Program-made: the position numbers and the translations under genes
Shown: positions 36,700 through 46,195 of the stretch, piece after piece
Layout of the letters: each line of letters opens with the position of its first letter
How positions within the stretch are numbered: position 1 is the first letter of the stretch
Notes under the pieces: generated by a model
Databases searched by the model: none
What the model was told of the DNA's origin: nothing
What the model saw: only the letters and a program-made list of their open reading frames with translations
From: JAPOXR01 sp965219635
Lineage (GTDB): Bacteria > Pseudomonadota > Alphaproteobacteria > Rhodobacterales > Rhodobacteraceae
Assembly (NCBI GenBank): GCA_965219635.1
Contig: OZ244783.1
Coordinates: forward strand, 3,038,001 to 3,102,000
Reading direction: 5' to 3'
DNA length: 64,000 nucleotides

Positions 36700-37296
36700 A
36701 TCCTTTGCTGCCGAGGAAAGTTCCACGAGAGACTGTTCAAGGTCTTCGATGAACTGTTCGCAATTCAGATTCCTGAGTTCAACCGTGTCGACGCCCAACC
36801 GCTCAAGAAAGAGAGGATTGCGGCTGTCAATGGCCCTCCCGCCGCTCCCGCCTGCCGGCCTGATCGAAATGTGCAGTGTATTCCAGGCGCCTGCGGCCTT
36901 GATCATGGGCAGGACTTCGTCCTTGAATCCAACGCCTGATACGATGGAGATCATCCCCTTGCTGCGATTTCTTTCCACCCGCTGCGCCGCAATCGACCCG
37001 AGATAGCCATTGCCAAGCTGCGGTTTCATTATTTCCTCGCTGTAGCGGATATAGGCCTGACGGGGCGACAATCCGTCGAACTCCGGGACTGCCTGATCCT
37101 TGATATCCTCGAAATGCAATGGAGGCAGGTCGTGGCTCATCCCGTAATGAACATGGGTCATGCGCTTCAGGAGGTTGGACAGAGCAAAATGGTCGCCACC
37201 CAGACGGTCGCTGAGACATGTCGCGGCCCGGTTCTTCCCCGCCCGGGCGGGACCAGAAACGAGAACCAGAAGGTAACCGAATTCTGACCGTTTCAC
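36691..37296 (-). CDS. P-loop nucleotide kinase-like protein
   Basis: 201 residues from the GTG at 37296, which has GTGAGGC nine bases upstream; the longer frame to 37440 begins with a Cys/Gly-rich tract that does not look like protein. The P-loop GPARAGKNRAA occurs close to the N-terminus, after a hydrophobic strand. It continues with a pattern similar to dNMP or deoxynucleotide kinases of phages: FALSNLLKRMTH, a long insert, and RNRSKGMISIVSGVGFKDEV, where Val-Ser-Gly-Val replaces the usual D-x-R motif. Substrate unknown. It is convergent with the oxidoreductase and not clearly part of an operon. Confidence 0.6.
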   Translation of the reverse strand: MKRSEFGYLLVLVSGPARAGKNRAATCLSDRLGGDHFALSNLLKRMTHVHYGMSHDLPPLHFEDIKDQAVPEFDGLSPRQAYIRYSEEIMKPQLGNGYLGSIAAQRVERNRSKGMISIVSGVGFKDEVLPMIKAAGAWNTLHISIRPAGGSGGRAIDSRNPLFLERLGVDTVELRNLNCEQFIEDLEQSLVELSSAAKDSA

Positions 37297-37651
37297 GATG
37301 AATGCCTCACGGCACAAACCTGGTGGTGGCAGTATTCCCGAACCGCCTGACCCGGACGTACAGGTGCAGCATGCCCAACAGCAAGTCCCTTTGCGATGAA
37401 TTCCGGCTGGGCGACCCGCACCGTCACTTCTTGCCTCCAACCACTACAGGCCAAGGGACCAAATACTACCTGCCTCAGGAAGGCAAAAGCCGGTTATGCC
37501 CACTCAGTCATTGGACCAAGCCGCGTGAACCTGATCCGGCGCAGCATGCAATTTGCCTGCACTCGTGCCCACGAACGAGGGGACTGTTGAGCAAGTTCCG
37601 GTGTCTTGCCGGGTTGGCCCATGCATCTTCTCTCTACTGTAGGGCAGGACA
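37297..37651. other. Intergenic region between kinase-like and Fic genes
   Basis: No gene supported. Both flanking genes are on the minus strand, so this holds the kinase promoter and the fic 3' flank. No terminator-like hairpin with T-run was identified. Confidence 0.5.
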
Positions 37652-39190
37652 TTATGGCCGCCGCTCAAGGGGCCGTTGAACCCGCTCCGCCACAAAACGC
37701 GCAAATGGCCCAATATCCTGATCAACACTGGCGGCCTCCAGCGCTGCAAGATAGGCGGCGCGGTCCTCCACCCGGATGACGGTCCACGGATAGCCTCCAG
37801 AGGCAAGCAGGGCATTCATGACAAATCGCGCCATGCGCCCGTTTCCGTCAGGATAAGGATGGACGTAACCAAACAACCAATGCCCAAGGACGGCTTGCAC
37901 CGATGGCTCGGTTTCGGCTTCCAGCAATTCGAACAGCGCCGGCATTGCGTCGCGTACCGACTCCCATCGTGGAGGCACATGCCGCGACCCGCGCAAATAC
38001 ACTGGATGACCCCGGTATCCCACCATTGCCGAAGGTGCGAACAGGCCGGCAGCAACCCCAGGTTGAAACAACTCGGCATACCAATCGTGATGGGGCTCGC
38101 GGATCAAGGCACTAGGCTCCGCCCCGTCAATGATCTTGCTGACGGCCGTGCGGACAAGCTGGAACGCCTGCCAGTAGCCGCGGGCCGCAAGGGCATGTTG
38201 GTTGCTCCTGCCGTTCGCAGTGTTTTCGTGGTCCCAATTGCTTGATCGCACATAGTCGATCAGTTCTGGCGTGACGCGGTAGCCTTCGATCGAAAGCGAG
38301 TGGTAAGCGTCATCACCGTATATTCCGTCTATGGAGGCGAGATAGGCTCCAGTATCGCCCGGTAATCCGGGGGTCTCCGGAAATGCTGCAATAACCGGCC
38401 CTCGCATTTGATCCCAAAGCGAATGCAGGCGGGCGGTAATCGGCGCCTTTGCAGGGAGAGGTACTCCGAAAGCCTGTCCGGGCTCGAATGGATCATTTTC
38501 ACGGATGTCATAACCGGTGCGCCTCATGACACCGAGAATCTCATCAGCAAGTTCGCTGCGGCCAACCCGGCGAAAAGCGCCAGCCAGACGCCCTGCAACC
38601 ACGGAATGACCACCATCCAGAAGCCGTTCAAGCAGGCTACGAGCATGACGAATGCCAGTAAGCGCAACTCTTGCTTCGGTGGCATGGCCGGCGAAGAACG
38701 CTGCCGGAACCTTGACCAGCGCAGCTTCAGGAACAAGACGCCTGAGGCCATCCTGCACTGCCAGGTCTGCCTCAGGCACCATCCCTTGCCGGCGAAGATC
38801 GTAGAGCGATGTGCCGAAAGGCAGATCAACCCTGTTGTTTGTGCCATGGGGCGTATGAATGATCACCCGTCGCGGTATGGTGGTGTTGTCGGCGCAGAGC
38901 AGCAATGACAGTTCCGGGGACAGATACCAGTCCTGCCCGAACCGGCAGTTGCAATAGGCAGCACAGAACTCCCAAAATGAGGCAAACCAAGGACTTGAGT
39001 CGTAGGGGCCAGCATCCGGACTGGATGAGATCAGCCAGCCATTCAGCACAGTACGAAGGAAACCCCCTCTGATCAGGCGCTCGCGGTGAACACGCGTAAA
39101 CTCGCTGGAGCGGAAAACAAATCGCCCCTGGTCTTGCAGCTGCAGGAGTGCTGCAAGCGGCGCTGCAAGTTTCTCATTCGGTGCCGGCAC
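37652..39190 (-). CDS. Fic family protein with N-terminal winged-helix-like region
   Basis: 512 residues. The catalytic Fic motif HPYPDGNGRMARF lies near residues 444-456, intact in all key positions (His, Asp, GNGR), so it should transfer AMP or a similar group to a target hydroxyl. A SLSIEG segment near 296-301 fits the (S/T)xxxE(G/N) inhibitory motif placed N-terminal to the Fic core (class II). The first 100 residues (RFVFRSSEFTRVHRERLIRGGFL) look like the winged helix of AbiEi-like or transcription-factor proteins. The GTG start at 39190 is supported by GGAAGGG upstream. Either an autoregulated toxin/modulator or, given the neighbouring secretion genes, a candidate effector. Confidence 0.88.
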   Translation of the reverse strand: MPAPNEKLAAPLAALLQLQDQGRFVFRSSEFTRVHRERLIRGGFLRTVLNGWLISSSPDAGPYDSSPWFASFWEFCAAYCNCRFGQDWYLSPELSLLLCADNTTIPRRVIIHTPHGTNNRVDLPFGTSLYDLRRQGMVPEADLAVQDGLRRLVPEAALVKVPAAFFAGHATEARVALTGIRHARSLLERLLDGGHSVVAGRLAGAFRRVGRSELADEILGVMRRTGYDIRENDPFEPGQAFGVPLPAKAPITARLHSLWDQMRGPVIAAFPETPGLPGDTGAYLASIDGIYGDDAYHSLSIEGYRVTPELIDYVRSSNWDHENTANGRSNQHALAARGYWQAFQLVRTAVSKIIDGAEPSALIREPHHDWYAELFQPGVAAGLFAPSAMVGYRGHPVYLRGSRHVPPRWESVRDAMPALFELLEAETEPSVQAVLGHWLFGYVHPYPDGNGRMARFVMNALLASGGYPWTVIRVEDRAAYLAALEAASVDQDIGPFARFVAERVQRPLERRP

Positions 39191-39632
39191 GCCAGCCCTT
39201 CCACAACTTCCAAGGATTCGTTCGTTCGTATCATTACAAGTATATGCTGCCGTATCATATCAAGTAAATTGTGCTGTGCATATGCAAGTCATTCGTGTTG
39301 TGGCATTGCATGTGTTTTCTTCAGAATGCTGACAACGGGAAGCGCATGGCTTGATCCGGCTGCCAGCGGAGCGGTACGTTTTGGCTTCCCCAGCATGCCG
39401 GTCAGCCAGGGAACGGCAGTTCAGTGTCAAACCATTGCGTCTCGGACTACCGGTAGATGCGCACCAATACGGCCCTCAAAAACAAAACGGGCAGGCTTGG
39501 CGGGGACATGCAGTCGGCAATGGCCTGACTTCATCGGAAAATACCGCCAAATGCAGGAAAAGGAGTGGCTCCTGGAACGGCCGTGGCAATCTGGCAATTC
39601 AGCCAAGAACGGACCTGCGCAACGCCCGCCGA
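39191..39632. other. AT-rich intergenic region upstream of the Fic gene
   Basis: No gene supported. The AT-rich part near 39220-39310 probably carries the fic promoter together with the direct repeats listed separately. The rest is the 3' flank of the helicase gene. Confidence 0.5.
39227..39266. promoter_or_regulatory. Two 16-bp direct repeats upstream of the Fic gene
   Basis: CGTATCATTACAAGTA (39227-39242) and CGTATCATATCAAGTA (39251-39266) differ at two positions and are spaced by one period of 24 bases, 37-76 bases upstream of the fic start. Direct repeats here fit iterated binding of a regulator, possibly the protein's own winged-helix-like N-terminus. Confidence 0.55.
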
Positions 39633-42600
39633 TCATGCCTCGGCAAGGCGCGTCAGATCAAGTTCGGCTGGAAGTTCATCCTGCACCTCGACGATCCGGG
39701 TCACCTCGTTGACCACCGCCCGATGCACGCCATCTACCATAAGATCCAGGCCATCGATAGCGTCCAGCACCTGTTCCACTTCCCGTATCTGGTCCGGCCA
39801 ACGAAGATTTGCCGATCTGTAATCATCGAAGATTGGTTTCAGTTCCGGTTTCGACTTGATGAGGCCGCGTTTGGCCCAGAGCATGAATCTGGTGATGGTG
39901 TCCTCTGGAAACCTGTGCCGCGTCACCCGGATGCTGAAGTCCGGGTTCCGCCTCTTCCCATTCCAGACAGTCAGCGAATGGCGCAACTCGTCGCTCAACT
40001 TTCTGCAGATCAGGCCGGCTAACACGCGGCGCGACGGCAGAATGACGGGAAGCCGGTCGAGATCGACTTTGGATTTATTGACCACAACGCCGCGCTGCAT
40101 CTTGCCGTCAAGTTCCCGGAACAGGCACATGGTCCCGAGCCGATGGCTTTGCGCCTCCGTGATCGCCTGAAGCAGGTTGCCGGTCAACACCTGAACCGGG
40201 TATCGCCGCCCTATCCTGAGCTGGTTGGCAAACTCCTTCAGGTGCTTTTTGTTCATTCCCATCGAAAGTCCCGGCAGAACCTGAAGCCTGCCTGGCCACA
40301 GGGGCAATAGCCGCCTGAGTGTGTATATTTCGGTTCTGCCATCACCGGGACAAACGGTCTGAACCCTGTATGCCTGTGGAAGGTGCACATGCTCGTCACG
40401 AGGTTTTGACAGCTTGACGACGGTGCGCAACAACCCCTGGATACCACCCTCATCGCCATCGAAACGCAGCGCCACGCCGGGCCGTATTTGGCCGAGCAGG
40501 TCGATGAAACGGGCCAAAGTCGAATGACGTTTCTTCAGCACCTGATAGCGTCCCGTGGTTGCAAGAGCCTGGGCAATGCTCATCCCAGGCGGTGTCAGAT
40601 GTGCAAGCAGAGTCGGCAGCATGGATTCGACCTGGGCGGCGTGGGACGCAAATCCGTCCATGCCGTCCGAAATCATCGATCTTTCGACCATTTGCATCAA
40701 CTGATCTCCAGTGATCGGATCGTCGTTCATGTGATGTGTGCCGGTAGACATGTAGAGAGGCGCGAAAAAGGACGATGTCTCCAGGTCACCCTCATCAGTT
40801 TCCACTCCCGAATAAAGCGATGTGGCATGAAACTCGATCTCTCCCGGGATTTCCTTCGGCCGCAAGGGATTCTGGTTCCGGCTCTCCAGTTCCTCAATGA
40901 TTGCCTCGTACTCGATGGTAATCAGCTGAACGAGCCGCTCCTGGTTTGTGGCTGAGAGAACCAGCGACCTGGTCAGAGCCTTGTTGGCAATCGAGTCGAC
41001 AATGCTCTTTGAAGCCCCGGAGTTCGGATTCATCCAATCCAGCGCCCGTTCCTCGTCGGAAGTCTCGTCGGAAGTCTCGTCGGACAGGAACTCGGTGAAC
41101 CCCAGCCTCCTGGTCAAGTCTGGATTGGTCCGCAGAATCTGCGCCGTTGCCTGGTCCCCGACCTTGTTCAGCAGATCGGGAACATCGTCCATCAGGAGGG
41201 GATGCGACCGGTTGCCATCAACGCTGGCGCCGAGAGCCCGCAGCTTGCGGTTTCTTTGCTGGAGGATCCTCATCTCCGGGATCAATCCGGTCATGACCGA
41301 TACAATCCGGGGTTTGGCCACCTGGCCATACCGGTTCCCACGACCTTGGGACTGGATGTATTTGATGATGTCGACAGGCGTTTCCATTTCGATAAGCGTA
41401 CGCGGCCGACGGTCGCCGAATTCCGGGGCTGCATGGTAGGAGCCACCGGTTGCTCCGGCTGAATTGTAGATCAGAACATCCAGTGCACCCTGGTTGAATG
41501 CATCAACGGTCGACTTCCGATCCGTCGGCTTGCGCCGGACGATGCGCTGGTTGCGGTATGCAATGGCGCGCCCGGAGATTTCACCGGCGGTGTAACCCTG
41601 CTCCATGAGCCTTCCGATGAGGTCATCCACTGGCGATGCAGGCAGATGTTCCGGAAGCTGCATGATCAGTGCATCCAGCCTCTCGGACATGTCCCGGATT
41701 TCGCGGTCCCTTGTCCTTGCGTCTTCCGTCTGATCTTCGATCCTCACCCGGAAGATGCTCTCGGCTACCCTCCGGATCTGGTCGGATAGGGTGAGCGGCA
41801 CATTGCCCTCAAACCCGCCTTCAGTCGCAAGTTCGTTGAAGAGTGAGGCCCCTGTCGAATGAAAGGTGATCAGCGGCTTGCGCCCTTCCTTCAGCTCATT
41901 GATCGTCTCCTCGACCACCTGATCCACCTTGATGGCATTGATCGTCAGCCGGGCGAGCCGGGACAACGGGCTGCCGATGGCGCCAGAATACTGATAGAGC
42001 GCATTGCACTGTGTCCGGGCCGTCTGTTCATCAATTCCTTCATCGATCATGCGCTGGTAGCGCTGGCTCTGAACCCGTCCTATCAGGGCGCCAACCCTCA
42101 GCCATATGTCGATCATCAGTTCGACAACGGGCGTCATGCGGTTCATGGTCTGCTGGTAGTTGCGGATGCGTTCATCATCGGGAAGCCGGTACTCGAACTC
42201 CAGATTGGACAGATCATGGTCCCGGCGCAGATAGGTGCCATCCTCGCCGAGCATAGTGGTGAAGCTCTCTTGCGCGGTCTCGCCACCGGGCGCCAGATTG
42301 GCGAGGATTCTGTCCAGCCGTCCACCTTCGGCATCGGGAAGCAGTGGCTTGTACAGATCTGCCCCGGAAGGGTTCCGCATGGGCGTTGCGGTTGCAAAGA
42401 CCACATTCTGCCGGCCCACCAGTTCGATCATCCGCCTGACTGCCTTGCCCGTGTTGGATGACCGATTGGTGGCATTGTGCGACTCGTCAAGGATAAGCAG
42501 CGTATGTTCATCAGGCGCTGTCGTTGCCCACCGCCAGGCCGGGCTGCTCTCTCCGCGGTTGAACAGGCTGTAGTTCGTAAGGACGATGTTGCAGCCAGCC

Positions 42601-44555
42601 GGCCATTCACCCGACTCGAAAACCTCCCGCCGCTTGGCTGCGCCGAGTGTTGAGTAGTGTGTTGGACGGGTTGTCTTGCCGAGCGGCACCCCCGAGCTTG
42701 CGATGGTCGCCAGTTTCACCGGCTTGCCGGCAAGAATGACCGGTCGTAATTCTGCGAGGGCTCCAACCGCATCAAGATCGCGCCAGACATCCGAAATGTT
42801 GATCTCGGCGTTTTCGGTCAGATAGAGGACCTTCCCATCTTGCCGGATGTGCTGACGCGCCATCGCCGCCAGGCTTCTTCCCTTTCCGATGCCGGTCTGG
42901 TCTGCAAGCAGGAAGCCCCGGTTCCTGCGGTGAGCCGAACTGCGCATGGCTATGGAATCAACCTGCTCGGCAGTGAGCAGATGGTGGAGTGCCTCCGGTT
43001 CGGTTCCGAGAGACGCGGCCACCGCCCTGTCTACGCCCCCCTCCGGCTCGAAGTCGCCGGCCACCCGTTGCAGGGCCCTGGCAGTGGCGCCCTCGAGGGA
43101 TTTGGGGATCATGGTAAAGGGCCTGGTCGCCCGCGAGAGAGCCAGATACGGCCGCTGCCGTTCGTTGTCCTCGCGCTCCTCGTCGGGACGGCCGGCAGCC
43201 CTGTCGAGATCCTGGTGCCATTGGCGGATCTTGCGCCGGGACCGGAGTATTTCTGTATGCAGCCTGTCCAGATCATCCCTGCTGAACACCGAGAAAGTGC
43301 GGAGAGCCGCCTGCGGAAGACCGTCGCTCGGTCCGGGACGCCGCTCGCCAATAACGAACATGGTGAAGGGCGGACGCCCCTGCCGGCCAATGGCAACCGG
43401 CGAACAAATCTCGGCAACTGTCTCGATGGCGTAACTGAGCCCGGCCGAGGCGCGCACATTTTCCACCTCTGCACAGTTGGCGGGGCCGGAAACGATCAGC
43501 GTGCTCACGCCATCACTGTTCCTCTGAGCCAGGATATTGAAAATGCGTTCGTGGACTCTGCCCGACTTGTCATCCGTCAAGTCGAACAGTTGATGCGGGC
43601 TCCCCGATGCTGAGCCGGTCGCCGGCACAGCGAGTTCGAGCCTGGAGCTGCCAGTGATTTCAACTTCAGCTGCCTGCATGTGAAGGCGCCTGAGGAAGAT
43701 CAGCAAGCCTGGCGAAGGGCTGAAGCCAGCATCATCAGCTTCACCCTGGTCCAGGACCGCAAGCGCATTGTCTGCCAGCCTCATGGCCTTGTGATAACTT
43801 TGGCGGGATCCGTTATCTTCGATTGTCACATCGATGATCTGCCGCAGCATCGCATCCCTGACCAACTGTGCCGTGTTTGCGGCAGAGTAGGGTTTGCTGC
43901 CTTTCCGCATGGGCTCGGCAACAGCCTTGATGACCTGCTGGAATTCTTGCTCTCCAACGGAACCGTGACCCGCCATGCACAACAGCCCGGCAGCGATGGC
44001 CGGTATTTCCTCCGGCTGCCGGAGTCTCAGGAATTCCGGGCCGCCACCATCTTCCGGTTCCGGGACAAACTGCGCCTTGCCTTCGTCGGCGACAGCCTTG
44101 CGCGATCGCGATCCGTCGCTTGCGCGGTAAACGGGTTCATCGCGGAAATTGCGCCCGATATAACGGGGCTTGCCTGATGTCAGCGCATCCTGGAACCTGG
44201 TGCTCTTGCCCCAGTCGGGCTTGGAGTAGTCGATTGTCCACGGATAGGACAGCAGCTTGGCCTTCGGCATCGCGTAGACAACGCCGCCGAGCAGCGACGC
44301 CATTGCCCCCGCATCGAATTTTGACGGACGTTTGGGCGCCATGATGTAGAGTTCGCCAGTGTCGCCGAATTCATGAAACCCGGCGGCTACCGCCCGGCGG
44401 CGAACATCTTCATGCCTTCCCCGCTGGGTGAACTGCAGGAGCAGTCCCTTGGCGCCATTCGACCGCACCATGCGCCGCAGAACGGCACAATTATCCGTGA
44501 ACACCACCCATTGGACTAGGGAGTCCCGTACTGACTGTTTCTTCGGCACGCGCAC
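39633..44555 (-). CDS. Strawberry-notch-type SF2 helicase (large accessory-element protein)
   Basis: 1640 residues; GTG start at 44555 or, with better ribosome-site spacing, at 44549. Helicase core: Walker A DQTGIGKGRS at about residues 554-563, Walker B LLILDESHNA at about 686-695, motif III FATATPMRNP at about 722, and the C-terminal SBNO domain with STVDAFNQGALDVLIYNSAGATGG-like and QGRGNRYGQ (about 1072) segments. The N-terminal 500 residues are divergent and may include a nuclease- or methylase-like region. Bacterial members occur on large plasmids and integrative elements, often with N6-methyltransferase domains; none is obvious here. A repeated DETS acidic patch lies near residue 1160. 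It follows the unknown 451-residue gene by 71 bases, so probably co-expressed. Confidence 0.82.
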   Translation of the reverse strand: MRVPKKQSVRDSLVQWVVFTDNCAVLRRMVRSNGAKGLLLQFTQRGRHEDVRRRAVAAGFHEFGDTGELYIMAPKRPSKFDAGAMASLLGGVVYAMPKAKLLSYPWTIDYSKPDWGKSTRFQDALTSGKPRYIGRNFRDEPVYRASDGSRSRKAVADEGKAQFVPEPEDGGGPEFLRLRQPEEIPAIAAGLLCMAGHGSVGEQEFQQVIKAVAEPMRKGSKPYSAANTAQLVRDAMLRQIIDVTIEDNGSRQSYHKAMRLADNALAVLDQGEADDAGFSPSPGLLIFLRRLHMQAAEVEITGSSRLELAVPATGSASGSPHQLFDLTDDKSGRVHERIFNILAQRNSDGVSTLIVSGPANCAEVENVRASAGLSYAIETVAEICSPVAIGRQGRPPFTMFVIGERRPGPSDGLPQAALRTFSVFSRDDLDRLHTEILRSRRKIRQWHQDLDRAAGRPDEEREDNERQRPYLALSRATRPFTMIPKSLEGATARALQRVAGDFEPEGGVDRAVAASLGTEPEALHHLLTAEQVDSIAMRSSAHRRNRGFLLADQTGIGKGRSLAAMARQHIRQDGKVLYLTENAEINISDVWRDLDAVGALAELRPVILAGKPVKLATIASSGVPLGKTTRPTHYSTLGAAKRREVFESGEWPAGCNIVLTNYSLFNRGESSPAWRWATTAPDEHTLLILDESHNATNRSSNTGKAVRRMIELVGRQNVVFATATPMRNPSGADLYKPLLPDAEGGRLDRILANLAPGGETAQESFTTMLGEDGTYLRRDHDLSNLEFEYRLPDDERIRNYQQTMNRMTPVVELMIDIWLRVGALIGRVQSQRYQRMIDEGIDEQTARTQCNALYQYSGAIGSPLSRLARLTINAIKVDQVVEETINELKEGRKPLITFHSTGASLFNELATEGGFEGNVPLTLSDQIRRVAESIFRVRIEDQTEDARTRDREIRDMSERLDALIMQLPEHLPASPVDDLIGRLMEQGYTAGEISGRAIAYRNQRIVRRKPTDRKSTVDAFNQGALDVLIYNSAGATGGSYHAAPEFGDRRPRTLIEMETPVDIIKYIQSQGRGNRYGQVAKPRIVSVMTGLIPEMRILQQRNRKLRALGASVDGNRSHPLLMDDVPDLLNKVGDQATAQILRTNPDLTRRLGFTEFLSDETSDETSDEERALDWMNPNSGASKSIVDSIANKALTRSLVLSATNQERLVQLITIEYEAIIEELESRNQNPLRPKEIPGEIEFHATSLYSGVETDEGDLETSSFFAPLYMSTGTHHMNDDPITGDQLMQMVERSMISDGMDGFASHAAQVESMLPTLLAHLTPPGMSIAQALATTGRYQVLKKRHSTLARFIDLLGQIRPGVALRFDGDEGGIQGLLRTVVKLSKPRDEHVHLPQAYRVQTVCPGDGRTEIYTLRRLLPLWPGRLQVLPGLSMGMNKKHLKEFANQLRIGRRYPVQVLTGNLLQAITEAQSHRLGTMCLFRELDGKMQRGVVVNKSKVDLDRLPVILPSRRVLAGLICRKLSDELRHSLTVWNGKRRNPDFSIRVTRHRFPEDTITRFMLWAKRGLIKSKPELKPIFDDYRSANLRWPDQIREVEQVLDAIDGLDLMVDGVHRAVVNEVTRIVEVQDELPAELDLTRLAEA
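41053..41084. repeat. 12-bp tandem repeat inside the helicase gene
   Basis: TCGTCGGAAGTC is repeated 2.7 times in frame and encodes a repeated SDET acidic stretch. An in-frame 12-base repeat can expand or contract without breaking the frame. Confidence 0.85.
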
Positions 44556-44626
44556 CTTCCGGCGTAGAGGGCGTCAAGCCGGTGGTTCAGCCCCCGATGC
44601 GGCCACCGCGCAGTACCGGCTGGCCT

Positions 44627-45982
44627 TCAAAAGTCCAATTGTTCGACAAATCCGGGCTCAACCCTGTCATCCACGTTCCTGAAGACGGTTTCGGCACCAC
44701 CCTCAGGCTCGCTGCCCAAGGACGGAGTTTTCGCAAATTTGCTGCCCTTGTCAATCTCCAATCGTGCAGCGAGCGCGTCGGGCGCAAGTTCGATCGCCTG
44801 TTCCACAGCGCGGGAAAGTGCGTCATTGAGCCGCGCGAGTGATTTGGGGTCGGAGGGTGTTGGGACTGCATTCCTCGGTACTGCCGCGCTCATTGTGCGC
44901 GCCTTCGCCAGGAAGCAGCCAGCAGACGGATCGCCACCATATGGCCTGAGGACTGCGGTCGAGACCGCAAAGCCGTATCTTGGAATGCGGGGGAGCGATA
45001 TGCCCAACCTGTTGAAGTAGCGCTCGATGTCGCTGTTCCAGACTCCCCGCCACCCATTCTCCGCAAATCTTGACTTGGCATTGTCATGCGCCTGATCAAG
45101 AAACCCTTGTTCAATCCTCGCGGCTTCATGCGTTTCGGCTCGCCGCAACGCGGCCTCGATTCTGACTCCAAGACCTCCCGTCTGGTAGCAATCGAGGGGA
45201 ATTGCACTGCCGATCCCGAGATCCATCGACTGGGCAACTTTTGGCCCGGCCTTGATCATTTCCGTCGGAATCACATCAGCGACGCCTCCCTGCTCAAAGA
45301 CCTGCCTGAATCGGGATTCCGGTTGGCTCGAGAAGAACCGCTTCAATGTGTCATCGACTGGCTCGCGCTGGCCGTCGACCCAGCCCCGTGCGGCTGAAAT
45401 CGTCTTCCTGTGCATCCCGCGATCCATCTTCAATACCAAGGCAATCGTGGCCGCACCGGTTTGCCCGGCAACCTCGGCCATCGCCTGCCTGAGCGAGTCC
45501 GGATCGGCCACCTGGCGTGCCTGGCTCACATGCAGCATGCTGCAATTGTAGATAGTTGCTCCATTCGACCGGAACCGCCTGACGGATCCGTCGGAACCGA
45601 ACGCAGGCATGACCTGCATCGGAAGCCCGGCTCGCAATATCGCGTCGGGGTCCCCCATCTTGTTGACCCACTGAGTGGTGATCCTGCCTTCCTCGAAGCG
45701 GAGGTTCTCCAGGGCAAGATATCCGCCCGGGAGAGTATGCACCAATCTGCTGTCGTCCTGCAGGTCGGCAATCGTAGCGACCTTGGCATTGGTCGGGGTC
45801 ATACGCGTGTGCACGGTGATTTCCTGGCCGTCCAGCGGCCCGCCCATGACCGTCCCGTTGACCGCGCCCGGGTGGCAGTTTTCGGCGAGCGCCTCATTGT
45901 CGTAGGACTCGACCCTGAGTACGACATTGCCAAGCCTTCGCCCGGGATTTGATCGATGAGCTGCATCGGAAGCGATATTCAT
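44627..45982 (-). CDS. Unknown 451-residue protein between DotA-like and helicase genes
   Basis: Not recognised. It starts at ATG 45982 with AGGAAGGG upstream. No signal peptide or membrane helix. The N-terminus, LGNVVLRVESYDNEALAENC, GGPLDGQEITV and TRMTPTNAKVATIADL, looks like a small beta-barrel or OB-like fold. The middle contains LKMDRGMHRKTISAARGWVDGQR, which could bind nucleic acid. It lies 71 bases upstream of the giant helicase on the same strand, so a helicase partner (for example single-strand binding) is a reasonable guess, but only from context. Confidence 0.65.
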   Translation of the reverse strand: MNIASDAAHRSNPGRRLGNVVLRVESYDNEALAENCHPGAVNGTVMGGPLDGQEITVHTRMTPTNAKVATIADLQDDSRLVHTLPGGYLALENLRFEEGRITTQWVNKMGDPDAILRAGLPMQVMPAFGSDGSVRRFRSNGATIYNCSMLHVSQARQVADPDSLRQAMAEVAGQTGAATIALVLKMDRGMHRKTISAARGWVDGQREPVDDTLKRFFSSQPESRFRQVFEQGGVADVIPTEMIKAGPKVAQSMDLGIGSAIPLDCYQTGGLGVRIEAALRRAETHEAARIEQGFLDQAHDNAKSRFAENGWRGVWNSDIERYFNRLGISLPRIPRYGFAVSTAVLRPYGGDPSAGCFLAKARTMSAAVPRNAVPTPSDPKSLARLNDALSRAVEQAIELAPDALAARLEIDKGSKFAKTPSLGSEPEGGAETVFRNVDDRVEPGFVEQLDF

Positions 45983-46195
45983 GCGCTTTCCACCCTTCCT
46001 TCTGAATTATGGGGCCGTCCCGCAGAACGACCGGACGACTGATCCGCCCATTGCGTGAAACTCGGAAGTGCAAGCTCTCTGCCGATAGATTTGTTGTGGA
46101 TGCTTCAGTGAAGCTTGCAGTTGATCCGCAAGAAAGGTCCCTGATTCAGCCGGTGCAAACGCGCCGATGGTGGTGAGCGAGCGGCAACTGCGGCC

